64,000 bases of DNA from Zizania palustris (GCA_019279435.1 JAAALK010000080.1:94627731-94691730), one strand, 5' to 3'; shown: positions 42,353 through 55,442, counted from the first letter of the stretch. Notes: generated by a model from the sequence alone, not told the origin. Program-made: numbers and translations.

Positions 42353-45300
42353 CTAGAAAGGATACACAACTCCCAAATCCCCTCGTAAACGCTCAAAAGT
42401 AGACTGATCTAGGGGTTTAGTAAAAATATCAGCCAACTGCTGATGGGTATCAACATGTATAAGATCAATGACTCCTTTCTCATATTGATCCCTCAGAAAG
42501 TGAAAACGCACATCAATATGTTTGGTTTTAGAATGAAGACATGGGTTTTTCCCTACACTAATTGCACTAGTGCTATCACAAAACAAAGGAACTCGCGAAG
42601 GAAAGAATAACCCAAAATCCCGCAAAGTAGAAATCATCCAAACTAACTGAGAACAGCAGCTAGCAGCAGCTACATACTCAGCCTCAGTAGTAGAAAGCGC
42701 AACTCTAGATTGTTTTCTAGAGGACTAAGAGACAAGTGAAGAACCAAGAAGCTGGCAAGTACAAGAAGTAGACTTGCGATCCAGTCGGCACCCACCAAAA
42801 TCAGCGTCCGAAAAACCAGCTAAATCAAGAGACGATGATGCAGAATAATAGAGACCTAAATCAGGAGCATAAGTAAGATACCTGAAAATACGCTTCACAG
42901 CCTGCCGGTGAGATGCGCGTGGCAAAGACTGAAAATGCGCACACACACCCACGGCAAACTGAATGTCCAGTCTCGTCGCAGTCAAGTATAGTAGCGAACC
43001 TATCATCCCTCGATACTCTCTCTCATTTACCTTGACGCCATCTTCGTCCTTGTCCAGACCTCCAGATGTACCCATTGGTGTCATCTGTGGCTTTAGCTCT
43101 CCACCAAAATCAAATTTCTTTAGCATATCCCGTGTGTACTTACCCTGGTGGATGAAAATGTCGTCCTTGGTTTGCTTGATCTGGAGCCCTAAAAAGTACT
43201 TGAGTTCTCCCATGAGACTCATCTCAAACTCCCTATGCATCTGCTAAGAAAACTTGGAAACAAGCTCATTAGTACAACCACCAAAAATAATATCATCCAC
43301 ATAGATTTGAGCAACCAACAAGTCTGCGCCATCTCTATGCAAGAAAAGAGTCTTGTCCACAGAACCCATCACAAAACCTTTCTGCAACAAGAACTGCTTC
43401 AGGCGATCATACCAAGCCCTGGGGGCCTGCTTCAGACCGTATAAAGCCTTCTGCAGCTTGTAAACATGTCGTGGAAATTTAGGGTTCTCAAAACCAGGGG
43501 GTTGCTTAACATAGACCTCCTCTATATACCCGTTTAGAAAAGTACTCTTGACATCCATTTGAGGAAGCTTAAAACCTTTAGAAGCAGCAAAGGCCAAAAG
43601 AATACGAATAGACTCAAGGCAAGCAACAGGGGCGAAGGTCTCTTCAAAGTCAATACCTTCTTTTTGACAGAAGCCATGTGCCACTAATCGAGCTTTGTTG
43701 CGCACCACAACACCATCTTCTCCTTGTTTGTTCTTAAACACCCACTTAGTACCTATGGTGTTGCATCCAGGTGGTAGCTCAACTAGTGTCCAAACCCGAT
43801 TGCGAACAAAGTTTTCAAGCTCTTCTTGCATGGCGTTTATCCAATTTGAATCAGAAAGAGCATGAGTAACATCTCGGGGCTCAACACTGGCAACAAAAGC
43901 AGACTCAGCAAACATAGCAAGTGAACCAGCTGAGGAACGTAAAGATCTCTCTGAAAGATCACCTATGATGAGCTCTGAAGGGTGATCACGCTGAACTGCT
44001 CGGGCATCCTAGGTGATCTGAAGTCACCTCACCAGAATCAGCAACTGGCTCCTCTGGACTCGGTTGAGAAGTCATCTCACCGGAGTCAACACCTGGCACC
44101 AATGGACTTGGCTGAGGGGGCTCGATCGAAGTAGGAGTAATTATAGGTCCATCCTCATCCTTAGTCGAAGTCTCAGAAGGTGTGGGGTCTGCAAGCGGTA
44201 TAGAGGGCCCACCCTCATCATCAGCAGGAGGATCATCATCTTCCTTGAAGATGGACTCTCCAAGCTCATCATCACCAGAAAGCTCAAAAGAGGGAGTCGG
44301 TGAGGGTAAAGACTCATCAAAGGAAACCTCACACGTCTCAACAAGCATCTGGGAGTCTAGGTTCCAAACACGAAAGCCTCGTGAATGCAAAGCATAACCT
44401 AGAAAGACTCCATCCCAGCAACGAGACTCAAACTTATCCAAATGTCCTCCCTTCTTGAGTACAAAGCACTTGCATCCAAAAGCTCGCAAGTGACTCACCT
44501 TGGGCTGTCTACCAAAGCGCAACTCATATGATGTCTTACCTAAGTAAGCTCTAAGGAAAATGTGGTTGGCAAGATAACAAGCTGTGTTCATTGCTTCAGC
44601 CCAAAAACGCCTAGGAGTCCTATGCTCATCAAGCATTGTCCTGGCCATCTCGACAAGCGTGCGGTTCTTTCGCTCAACAACGCCGTTTTGTGGGGGAGTG
44701 TAAGGAGCAGAAAACTGATGATCAAGACCCTAATCACTACAAAAACTGACAAACTGAGAATTCTTAAACTCAGATCGATTGTATGAACGAATTGCTCGCA
44801 TCAGACCATTATTCTCGTTCTTCAGCTTTAAAATCAGGTCATGAACATACTGAAAAGTCTCATCCTTGGACTCTAGAAAGTAAACCCACGCAAATCGAGA
44901 AAAATCGTCAACTATCACAAGAGCATACCACTTCCCACCGACTGAGCGTACTCGAGCTGGACCTACCGTGTCCATGTGTAACAGCTCTCCCGGGTACAAA
45001 GTCATCACCTAAGTCACAGGTGCGTGAGAAGCGACAACCATTTTCCCATGACGACAAGGATGACACACTAGATCCTTCTCCATCTTAAGCTTAGGCAATC
45101 CTCGGATAAGATCCATAGAACTCAATCTAACAAGTAAATCAAAGCTCAAATGGCCTAACCTTCTATGCCACTTCCATAACTCAGAGGAGGATCCGACCAT
45201 CAGGCAGCGAGAAGGGCCAGAAGTACTAGAGAAATCAATACGAAAAACCTTACCAAAAGGTAGGACTCAGCAAACTAAAGATCCTCTAGAGTCGACAACA

Positions 45301-48300
45301 GAAGACATGCCCTTCTTAAAGCGCACTTCTAAACCATCATCAAGTAGTTGCGAAACAGAAATTAGATTAAAGTTCAGATTTCCAACTAAAGCAACATTAT
45401 TTAAAGCGAATTGATCAGAAATACGAATCGACCCAATACCTTGTACCTTCCCTTGACCACTGTTCCCGAAAGTGATGTATTCCTTGGAGCTCGGGGGAGT
45501 GAGGCTGGAGAACCATCTGCGGTGTCCCATCATGTGGTGAGAACAACCTGAATCCATGATCCATACGTCCTCCAGTCCTCGATCCTACAAGATCAATGGT
45601 CATGAGTGGGAGCAAATGGTCGACCACTAGGTCTAGCAAAAGTACTAAACCAGTGTCGAGCCATCTGCTCGTATGTAGGAAAGCAGAAGGAATTGTATGA
45701 GTCGGGACCACTACGCGACTCAAAGCGTGGTCCTTTGTTCTTCCTAAAATCATGGTCACTGAGCTCCAACACCGTATCCATAACGATCTGGAACTCTACC
45801 GGAACGGAAACCACCCTCCGGAGCACGGTAGTGAAAACCGTCTCCTCTACCACCACCTACACGATGTGGCCTGGCCTCTAGCCTCTCTCCACAGTCGAGG
45901 GACTCTCTGTCTACCACCCTGCTGGTAGAACTGCTCCTGCCCACCTCGAGCTCTCTCTGCTCGCTCAACCCGCTTCCTCCTGAAGCAAAACTCCTCAAGA
46001 TGCCCGTCTCTTTGACAAAACTCACAGTGATAGGTAGGCTTCTTGGAATGTTGTTGTGGCTTAGGGTTCTTAGGCTTGGTGGTGTTGGGTGAAGCATCTT
46101 TGGTGTGAGAAGGTCCAGGTAAGGAATCAAGAGAAGTGTGAAGAGTTTTAGGCTTAGGAATCCAGATCTGCTTCTTAGGTGGAGCTTTAGGTTGTTCTTG
46201 GATCACTCCATCCTTGGGCTGACTATCCTTAAAGGACTCAGTGGAGTGAGTCTTGGGATATCTCTGTTCTGGAGTCATCTTACTCCACTCCACTGCATGG
46301 CTAATGGCGCTCTCAAAATCAGCCTTGGTATATGTGTATCCTACCCCAAAACCATCCTGTCTCTTGAATTGCTGGATCATCATACCGAGCTGTGGCTCTC
46401 TAGCACTAATCCAACTCAGGATTGAACGGAGGTAAAAGTTCTCGTTCTGAACATCAGCTAGCTCCTCTCTCAAAGAAGCTAACACCTCCACGTGAGACAA
46501 GCAGATCTCACACTCTTTATTAGCTTCGACAGACTTCTCAGCTTTTAGCTTGATCAACTCCATTCTAATGGATAAGCAGTTCTCACAAACAGTGGATGGG
46601 ACTGACAAGGTCTCAAGCTCTAGCTTAGTCTGCTCCAACTCACCTCTCACTCCAGCTAACTCGCTCAACTGCTCATTACTCTTGGCGCTCAGCTCAGCTA
46701 TACTAGCTAAATGAGATGGACAGTCTACACAAGGTGCGACAACAGTGGCATGAGCATCTTTTAGCTCCTGCTGATAGCTCTCAAGCTCAGTGGCCAATGC
46801 GTCTCTCTCATCTACTCTCTCGGTGTACCTGGACTTAAGAGTCGTCAGGTCACACAACAACACCTCACAGTTAGGGCACTCACCACTATCACCCAAGCAA
46901 GGGGAAGAAGACAGACTCTCAATTCTGCCATTTGCTGTGGCAAGCTCACTCTCAAGCTCATCTATCCTCTTCTTAGCCCCTCTAAGCAGTTTCTCCCTAT
47001 ACTTCAACTCCTGATGGTTCTGTTCTAATAAATTAACAACTTCTTGTTCATAGGATGATACCTTCTCATCATTGTCGTCGTCGGAGTCGTTGGAGGAGTC
47101 CTTTTCTTTCTTTTCACCAAGAGCCATTGAGTAGAAGCTCTCGGGGGTCTTTGGCTGTCACGTGAGCGTCTCTTCGGCTTGTCCCCGAAGGCCATGAAAC
47201 AGAGGCCCGCCGGATCATCCTTGTCCTTCCCCTTCCTGATCACGATCTCTTCATCACTTGAGCTCGACGAAGAGGAGGAAGATGAGGATCTCTTGGAGTA
47301 GCTTTTATCCATCTCGGCGAAGAAAGCCTTGTCTCGTTTCTTGTTCTTACGCCTGTAGTCCTTCAATGCTTTACGAAAGAATCTTGTCTTGGGCTTGCTC
47401 TTTGTAGAGTTGTCGTTCTTGTCGAGTCGTAGGAGTTTCCGCCGGTTCCCTTCTTGTAATTCTTTCGCTTGGGGCAGTCGGCAATGAAATGACCTGTATC
47501 ACCACACTCAAAGCATCCGTATTTTGTGCCGTGTCTCTTAATCATTCGCTTATCATAGACACGCCGCACCCGGTTGTTAAACAAGCTCAGATCATCATCT
47601 CCTAGAGTATCAAGTTGTTCCTCGGAAATCGACATCAAGGAAAACGCAGTACAACTCATGGCATTAGGATCAGCAGATGGTGTCGCAAGTGCGAGAGTCT
47701 TTGATCCAGAACCAGTGAGATTTGATCTCAACTGGATATCGACCTCTGAGGCCTTGAGCTTACTAAAAAGCTCTGCGATGGTAAAGGTATCATATGATGT
47801 ACTCTCAACAATAGAAGAGACCTTGATCTCCCAGATCTTAGGGTCCAAGGTATGGAGTACCTTAAGCGCCTGTTCATGATCTGAGACCAGCTGATCACCC
47901 TCGGCCTTGTTAACACGAAGCTTGTTAATGATTGATTGAAAACGACCAAACAAAGCCTCAACAGTCTCACACGGCTTCTGTGAGAAATTTTCATACTCAC
48001 GCCGGTAGGTCTGATATAGTTTAGCCTTGACTTGAGCTGTCCCCTCATGATGTGCCTGGAGGGTAGCCCAGATCTCTCTAGCAGTGGTGAGATGGCTAAC
48101 ACGCTCGAACTCACTAGGACCTAGACCAGAAAATAAAATGTTCACCGCCTTACTATTATTTTGATGCTGGGTAATTATATTTTCAGCAGTATCCGCAGCA
48201 ATAGTCGTAATGGTGAAACTAGGATGAACACAAATCTCCCATATGTCCGAGCTCTGGCTCATAAGGTATGCTCGCATGCGAGTCTTCCAATAAGTGTAGC

Positions 48301-48339
48301 AAAAGCTTCTAGGGATGGGATTTTACCTGAAGACATCAT
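42353..48339 (-). pseudogene. gag-pol: E7 gag-pol, first interior copy (broken)
   Basis: Gag starts at about 48339. A one-base loss near 48305 separates the first residues from the main piece 48277-47363, which has a UBN2-like region and knuckle CFECGDTGHFIADCP. Further pieces are a Ser-rich, acidic part (47366-47025), a coiled part with CEFCQRDGHLEEFC (47127-45847), protease (45557-45267, MDSGCSHHMMG), integrase (45200-43986, with stops at 45006-45008 and 44727-44729), linker and RT (43915-43244, IYVDDIIFGG; 43240-42725) and RNase H to TAG at 42353 (42637-42353, ADIFTKPLD). Most stops replace CAG or TGG codons kept in E3 or in the second copy. Confidence 0.88.
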
Positions 48340-48391
48340 GGTCACTACCTAGGTTTTGAATCGGTTAAGATATTTAGAAAAACCTAACCTT

Positions 48392-48403
48392 GCTCTGATA
48401 CCA
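48392..48403 (-). other. E7 primer binding site (initiator tRNA-Met)
   Basis: TGGTATCAGAGC on the minus strand, two bases from LTR-b. Confidence 0.9.
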
Positions 48404-48405
48404 CT

Positions 48406-49777
48406 TGTAGGATCAAAAGTAGCGACCAGAGGGGCTGTGAATGGGCGCCTAAAAATTTCTTACTAAACTATATTTTAATCCCACCACCAAAAAAACTTAA
48501 CCAGACAAATAATATTCGCCAAGCAAATTTCAGGAGTTAAAGTTGTCTAGCTTGAAAATTATGACCGGTGTCCTAATTGAAATGATATTAAAAATAATCA
48601 AAATAAATTTACTGCAGTAAATAAAAACACGTAGAAAACAGTCACGAAATATTTATATTTCTGTCTAGAAATGAACTATTAATCAAATGAATAGAACATG
48701 AAGCACTAAAGATTAATTCAGACTTAAACAGAAAATATTTCAGGTAAAAACTAGAATAAAAATATAACTGCGACTAATAAATTTTTCTTTTCATTTTGTA
48801 TGAGCAGATTAAACAGATAAAAATAATACTAGTCAACTAACAAAAATTTAATAGATTAAAATAGCAGTGAAGATGATTATCAAAAAAATTGATCTGCTAA
48901 AAAATAGTAGATTAAGAAAAACTACTTGCGTCAAGATCGCTTTCACTGCGTGCGCGTGTGTACGCTCCGTCCGGTGCCACTTCACACGACGAGACGCACG
49001 ACCAGGGAAATTTGCTGTGGATTTGCGCTGCCAGAGAAACAGATGTCGCCGGGCATGAGGATGCATGCACCGCCTGATCGCTGCCGCTGCAAATCCTTGA
49101 TCGCGCCTACCGAAGAGACAAAACGTCGAAGAAAAATGCTCACAGATCGAAACCAGAGAAAAACAAGTAGATGAAAAATTTGCAGTGAACTGTAGATTGA
49201 TCTATTAGAAAAAAACAATCGACTATCCCCAAAGGGATAGGGGCCTATTTATAGCCAAATCCTAATACATGAAAAGACTACTTTACCCTCGGGTAAAATA
49301 AACTAACTCTAAAATAAATTCCGAAAATTACTAAAATATTCTTAGAAAAAATAACTGACTCGAATAAAAATATTCTAAACTTAAAAACTAAATATTAATA
49401 TCCTAAAAACGAATTAAACATAAATCGTCAGTTTTACGCCGAAACTGACAAAGCGTCCACCGTCTTCGCACCGGGTACCCGAATTGGGCTGACCCGACCC
49501 CACAGCTTCCTCAGCCCGGCAATCGCTCGCCGCCCGTGTACCTGAGTCAAACCCACTCAACAGGTCGGTGGATCCTCTGCCGCTCCTAGCCATGTACCCG
49601 GATTGGGCTAGCCTGACTCCGCGGCTCCTCTGCCTGGCCGTCGCTCACTGCCCGTGTACCTGAGTCACATGTGCCTCAGACTCGACAGGTCTTCATCTCT
49701 CCTTTCATTTGACTTTCGTTGACAATCACTCATCACATCTGGAATATCAAAACCATATTCTTCAACATGATTTCTCA
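48406..49777 (-). repeat. E7 LTR-b (1372 bp; middle LTR)
   Basis: It has the same termini as LTR-a. It lacks about 190 bp present in LTR-a (about 40068-40262) and LTR-c, with the break at about 49003. The first bases read TGTAGGATCAAAAG, a few changes from LTR-a. Confidence 0.92.
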
Positions 49778-51090
49778 ATCTCCCCCTTGATGAGTGCATT
49801 GTCAACACCCTTTTCAGCTCATCTCCAGAACCTGCAAAACATGTGGAAACAAGAAAACAAAGACAAAAGAAAATAGAAGAAAGAAAATAAAAGTTTAACC
49901 CTAATGACCAAAAGCCAAACAGAAGCAAGAAACACGGTCATTATGGTTAACCAAAAATAAAGCCTCAAAAACAAGTGCAAATCTCAGAATTACCAACAAG
50001 GAAACTAAAAAGTAAACTCCAAAATTTCTCCCCCTTGTTGACAATTGGACTCATCAAGTGAGACTAAATGCACTTAAAAGATGACATAAACACAAACTCC
50101 CCCTGAAATGCAGCTCCCCCTCAAAATATGCTATGAATGCAGATGAGGTGCAGGTGGAGTGTGAAAAGCATGCTTCTTAGATATGATTGATTGCTAATAC
50201 AACGTCTAACAAGTATAGCAAAAGATATACTGTCTAAGATACATGACTTGATCAGTGCAACAGATGATATCTAAAGAGAGTCATTAGCACACATTTTTCG
50301 ATTTTTGTAAATAAAAGCATCACCACATTTTCTAGGTGACAAGCAAGGTAAAACATGAGATGCAAAAGCTAACTGATATCTACCAAGATAAGCATTGTCC
50401 AAAACAAAGTGCTTCAGCAAACTTGTCATCTTTTTAAATTTTTCAGCCTGATTCTTTTTCCTTTCATTTCTGCCAGGGGTTATTTGCATGTCAAACCTTA
50501 TGCTAACTGACCAAGTCAAGCCTAGGCCAGAACTGGACCATCCGAACCTTAAGACATTGGTCATGGCATACATTACACCGTCCTAGTTCATACCAAAGTG
50601 CTATGGTAAGCAGTCCAGAACAATGCAATGCGACAAAGCAAACCCACCTGGATCTTTTCTAATAATCATAAAATGCATAAATTTCTCATTTTCTGAATTT
50701 TATCATTTTATAGCACATTTTGCATATTTAAAGCATATAAATGTCCAAGTTGCATATCTGCATCTATGTAAGGATCTAGCTAAAAGGCATGTAAAAGATA
50801 GCGAAAGCATTCAGCCTACACATGCTAGTTACCAGAAGCAATGGTGATCATTTTTCAATTTTAAAGCATAAAAGCCATGCATATGACAAATATCAGATAT
50901 ATCATGTGAACTGGAGCAGAACATGATCATTGACAAGTAATCAAAAAACATATACTGGCTAGAGAAGGTAAAGCAGATTAATCATATAACAGAAGCAAGC
51001 TCAAAATGTGATTGATGATTATGCATGATATGAATGCACACAAAAAGACAAAAAAATAATAAAAAGAAAATAAAAATGACTCAAAGTATC
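49778..51090 (-). other. Second copy of the E7 3' non-coding region
   Basis: Nearly identical to 41038-42352, with only a handful of differences visible by eye, including the same four polypurine tracts (49778, 50027, and two near 50096 and 50113). No gene is seen. Confidence 0.8.
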
Positions 51091-52158
51091 CTAGAAAGGA
51101 TACACAACTCCCAAATCCCCTCGTAAACGCTCAAAAGTAGACTGATCTAGGGGTTTAGTAAAAATATCAGCCAACTGCTGATGGGTATCAACATGTATAA
51201 GATCAATGACTCCTTTCTCATATTGATCCCTCAGAAAGTGAAAACGCACATCAATATGTTTGGTTTTAGAATGAAGACATGGGTTTTTCCCTACACTAAT
51301 TGCACTAGTGCTATCACAAAACAAAGGAACTCGCGAAGGAAAGAATAACCCAAAATCCCGCAAAGTAGAAATCATCCAAACTAACTGAGAACAGCAGCTA
51401 GCAGCAGCTACATACTCAGCCTCAGTAGTAGAAAGCGCAACTCCAGATTGTTTTCTAGAGGACCAAGAGACAAGTGAAGAACCAAGAAGCTGGCAAGTAC
51501 CAGAAGTAGACTTGCGATCCAGCCGGCACCCACCAAAATCAGCGTCTGAAAAACCAGCTAAATCAAGAAACGATGATGCAGAATAATAGAGACCTAAATC
51601 AGAAGCATAAGTAAGATACCTGAAAATACGCTTCATAGCCTACCGGTGAGATGCGTGTGGCGAAGACTGAAAACGCGCACACACACCCACGACAAACTGA
51701 ATGTCCGGTCTCGTCGCAGTAAGTATAGTAGCGAACCTATCATCCCTCGATACTCTCTCTCTCTCATTTACCTTGACGCCATCTTCGTCCTTGTCCAGAC
51801 CTCCAGATGTACCTATTGGTGTCATTTGTGGCTTTAGCTCTCCACCAAAATCAAAATTCTTTAGCATATCCCGTCTGTACTTACCCTGGTGGATGAAAAT
51901 GTCGTCCTTGGTTTGCTTGATCTGGAGCCCTAAAAAGTACTTGAGTTCTCCCATGAGACTCATCTCAAACTCGCTATGCATCTGCTCAGAAAACTTGGAA
52001 ACAAGCTCATTAGTAGAACCACCAAAAATAATATCATCCACATAGATGTGAGCAACCAACAAGTCTACGCCATCTCTAAGCAAGAAAAGAGTCTTGTCCA
52101 CAGAACCCATCACAAAACCTTTCTGCAACAAGAACCGCTTCAGGCAATCATACCAAGC
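51091..52158 (-). pseudogene. pol: E7 pol, second interior copy: RT end and RNase H only
   Basis: The frame enters at the deletion junction (about 52158) inside RT, with IYVDDIIFGG at about 52050, and runs to the same TAG at 51091. RNase H is intact in 51636-51091 (DADFGGCRLDRKSTSGTC, ADIFTKPLD). A frameshift lies near 51750 and a stop near 51637. In two places it keeps codons (Trp near 51462, Glu near 51988) that are stops in the first copy. Confidence 0.87.
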
Positions 52159-53617
52159 AAATAATATTCGCGAAGCAAATTTCAGGAGTTAAAGTTGTCT
52201 AGCTTGAAAATTATGACCGGTGTCCTAATTAAAATGATATTAAAATAATCAAAATAAATTTACTGCAGTAAATAAAACACCTAGAAAACAGTCACGAAAT
52301 ATTTATATTTCTGTCTAGAAATGAACTATTAATCAAATGAATAGAACATGAAGCACTAAAGATTAATTCAGACTTAAACAGAAAATATTTCAGGTAAAAA
52401 CTAGAATAAAAATATAACTGCGACTAATAAATTTTTCTTTTCATTTTATATGAGCAGATTAAACAGATAAAAATAATACTAGTCAACTAACAAAAATTTA
52501 ATAGATTAAAATAGCAGTGAAGATGATTATCAAAAAAATTGATCTGCTAAAAAATAGTAGATTAAGAAAAACTACTTGCGTCAAGATCGCTTTCACTGCG
52601 TGCGCGTGTGTGTGCTCCGTCCGGTGCCGCTTCACACGACGAGACGCACGACAGATGATGGCTCGTACGCAGTGGAACAACGCGGCGGCTGGCAACTCAC
52701 GCGTGCTGCTCGAGACTTTCCCTTGGCCGGCGTGCCAAAGCTTTTCCCGCCGTGAATACTTGGGCCGTGTGCTGCGTGGCTGGAGAAAAGAAGCAGTGAT
52801 GTCGCCGGAAACAAAATAAAGCAATGGTGAAAGAAAAAACGCCAGGGAAATTTGCTGTGGATTTGCGCTGCCAGAGAAACAGATGTCGCCGGGCATGAGG
52901 ATGCATGCACCGCCTGATCGCTGCCGCTGCAAATCCTTAATCGCGCCTACCGAAGAGACAAAACATCGAAGAAAAATGCTCGCAGATCGAAACGAGAGAA
53001 AAACTAGTAGATGAAAAATTTGCAGTGAACTGTAGATTGATCTATTAGAAAAAAACAGTCGACTATCCCCAAAGGGATAGGGGCCTATTTATAGGCAAAT
53101 CCTAATACATGAAAAGACTACTTTACCCTCGGGTAAAATAAACTAACTCTAAAATAAATTCCGAAAATTACTAAAATATTCTTAGAAAAAATAACTGACT
53201 CGAATAAAAATATTCTAAACTTAAAAACTAAATATTAATATCCTAAAAACGAATTAAACATACATCGTCAATTTTATGCCGAAACTGACAAAGCGTCCAC
53301 CGTCTTCGCACCGGGTACCCGGATTGGGCCGACCCGACCCCGTAGCTTCCTCAGCCCGGCAATCGCTCGCCGCCCGTGTACCTGAGTCAAACCTAGTCAA
53401 CAGACCGGTGGATCCTCTGCCGCTCCTAGCCATGTACCCGGATTGGGCCAGCCCGACTCCGTGGCTCCTCTGCCCGGCCGTCGCTCACTGCCCATGTACC
53501 TGAGTCACATGCGCCTCAGACTCGGCAGGTCTTCATCTCTCCCTTCCTTTGACTTCCATTGACAATCACTCATCACATCTAGAATATCAAAACCATATTC
53601 TTCAACATGGTTTCTCA
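52159..53617 (-). repeat. E7 LTR-c (1459 bp; truncated 5' LTR)
   Basis: It matches LTR-a from base 102 of that LTR to the TTTCTCA end. The first 101 bp, the PBS, all of gag and most of pol of the second interior are missing across the junction at 52158/52159. It keeps the segment lost in LTR-b. Confidence 0.9.
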
Positions 53618-53625
53618 GCGCCAAC

Positions 53626-54119
53626 TGTTGGCGTAAAAGATTACACTAATTGGTTTTCAGAGATTAAAAACTAACAAACGAAGTGTCTGTGAAGTGAGCT
53701 ATTTCAAGCCTCCGAATTGGATAATAGCTCGAAACAGTTCGAAGATGTGTATTGAATAACTGAGTATTCAATCCCCATTACAGGGTAAAATGGGGGGTAT
53801 TTATAGGTAAAAATCTTAAGGAAAATATCTTTTTACCCCTCAATTACAACTGACACAGTGGAGACTATTCAATACCCCTAATAGGGTTAAAATGGTAAAA
53901 GACTAATCTAATCAGAAAGAAGATAAGTCTTCCATCCTTGCTGGCAGATAAGCTCTTTGAAGATTTGACCTTCGAAGTTATACTCTGAACAGAAGTCTGC
54001 ATTGATTCTTCGAACTTGATCATGTACTAAACCGGAGTTAATACTAGAACTTCGGTTTAGTAGTTTGCCTTGGTTTTATTACTGTAGAGACCCTGAGGAT
54101 GAAGTATTTTCCCGCAATA
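53626..54119 (-). repeat. E5 5' LTR (494 bp)
   Basis: On the plus strand it begins TGTTGGCGTAAAAGATTAC, the reverse complement of the E1 LTR end, and ends CCCGCAATA, where E1 would predict CCCCAACA. The minus-strand TATA is at 53805-53798. Length and layout match the E1 LTR, but sequence divergence is clear. Confidence 0.88.
53798..53805 (-). promoter_or_regulatory. LTR TATA box (E5)
   Basis: TATAAATA followed by CCCCCC on the minus strand, aligned with the promoters of E1 and E2. Confidence 0.6.
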
Positions 54120-55442
54120 GTTAACAATTTAGACATCACTCTAGAAAAGGAGTTAGCAAACCCTCCGGATGTCCATAAGGATGATTAGAGAATCCCAATC
54201 GTGCAATATTTAAGAAATCCTAGTCAAAGGGTTGATCGGAAAGTTCGATGACAAGCATTTAAATTTTTGTTGCTAGATTATGTATTATATCGCCGAACTA
54301 TTGATGGAGTACTCTTAAAGTGTTTAGATGCTGATCAGTCCAGAATAGCTACAGGAGAAGTCCATGAAGGGCTTTGTGGCACTCATTAGTCGGTACAGAA
54401 AATGAGTTGGATGCTCAAAAGAGCAGGTTTCTACTAGCCGACTATGACTGAGGACTGTTTTAAGTACTATAGAGGGTGTGAAGCGTGTCAGAAGTTTTGT
54501 AATATTCAGCTAGCTCCTGCTTCATCACTTAGCCCTATTATCAAACCATGGTCATTCCGAGGTTGGGGTTTAGACTTCATCGGCCAAATTCATCCTATTT
54601 CTTCAAAAGGGCATCGATTCGTGTTGATGGCCACAGACTACTTCACCAAGTGGACCGAAGCCGTGCCTCTCAAGAATATGACTCACAATGAGGTAACTAA
54701 TTTTATCTTGAAGCATATTATACATAGATTCGGGATTCTCCAAACTCTCACCATAGATCAAGGTACTTCATTTGTTTCTAAAGAAGTGAGAGACTTTGCC
54801 AAATTTTATGGTATTAAGTTAAAGAACTCTTCACCATACTATGCTCACGCCAATGGTCAGGCCGAGTCTAGTAATAAAACTGAGATTAAGCTCACTAAGA
54901 AGAAAATCGAAGAGTTCCCTAAAAGGTGGCATGAAGTGCTTTCCGAGGTGCTATGGGTTTGTAGAGTTGCAAAGCACAGTGCTACCAAAGTTAGTCCTTA
55001 TGAGTTAGTACATTGGCAAGAGGTCGTTCTACCAATAGAGGTGGATCTTGGGTCTTTAAGATTTCTAAATCAGGATGGCTTATCAATTGATGAATATGAA
55101 ACTATTTTGAAAGATAATTTAGAAGAAATAATCGATAAGAGGTTAAAGGATTTAGAAGCTATAGAGAAAGACAAAAGAAGAGTAGCTAGAGCCTACAATA
55201 AGAAAGTTAAACCAAAATCATTTCAAGTTGGTGACTTGGTTTGGAAGACGATTTTGCCCTTAGGCACTAAGAGCCCAAAATTTGGTAAATGGTCACCTAG
55301 TTGGGAAGGTCCTTTCAAGATAGCCGAAATTGCTCCAGGTAATGCACATGTGTTAGAATCTCTACAAGGAGAACAGTTTCGAAGAGCTTTGAATGATAGG
55401 TACTTGAAAAAGTATTTCCCAAGTGTGTGGCAAAGCGCTTGA
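54120..55442 (+). pseudogene. pol: E8 gypsy pol: integrase region with four early stops
   Basis: One frame runs throughout. It has in-frame stops at 54186-54188 (TAG), 54249-54251 (TGA), 54387-54389 (TAG) and 54435-54437 (TAG), then is open from 54444 to 55442 (332 residues). The zinc region ends CEACQKF. The catalytic core has WGLDFIG, TIDQGTSF and HANGQAESSNK. The C-terminal part has SWEGPFKI, typical of gypsy integrase tails. All four stops fit C-to-T or G-to-A change of CAG, CGA or TGG. The open second part alone lacks the zinc region and is unlikely to work. Confidence 0.87.

Larger units (their letters stand above)
39476..53617 (-). mobile_element. E7: Sirevirus-like copia tandem array (three LTRs, 14.1 kb)
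   Basis: The order is LTR-a, interior 1, LTR-b, interior 2 (3' part only), LTR-c (lacking 101 bp at its junction end). A single target duplication, GCGCC, flanks the outermost LTRs (39471-39475 and 53618-53622). This indicates one insertion followed by tandem duplication through LTR recombination and a later deletion. The coding region is most similar to E3. Confidence 0.92.
33132..54119 (-). mobile_element. E5: older Tat-type gypsy element, split by E7 and cut by E6
   Basis: On the minus strand the order is 5' LTR (54119-53626), PBS (interrupted by E7), gag, protease, RT, RNase H pair, integrase, AATAAA, degenerate repeats and the last antisense exon, where E6 cuts in. It is the same family type as E1 but much more diverged and broken. 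It inserted into the pol of E8; the right flank is GTTAA (54120-54124). Confidence 0.88.
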
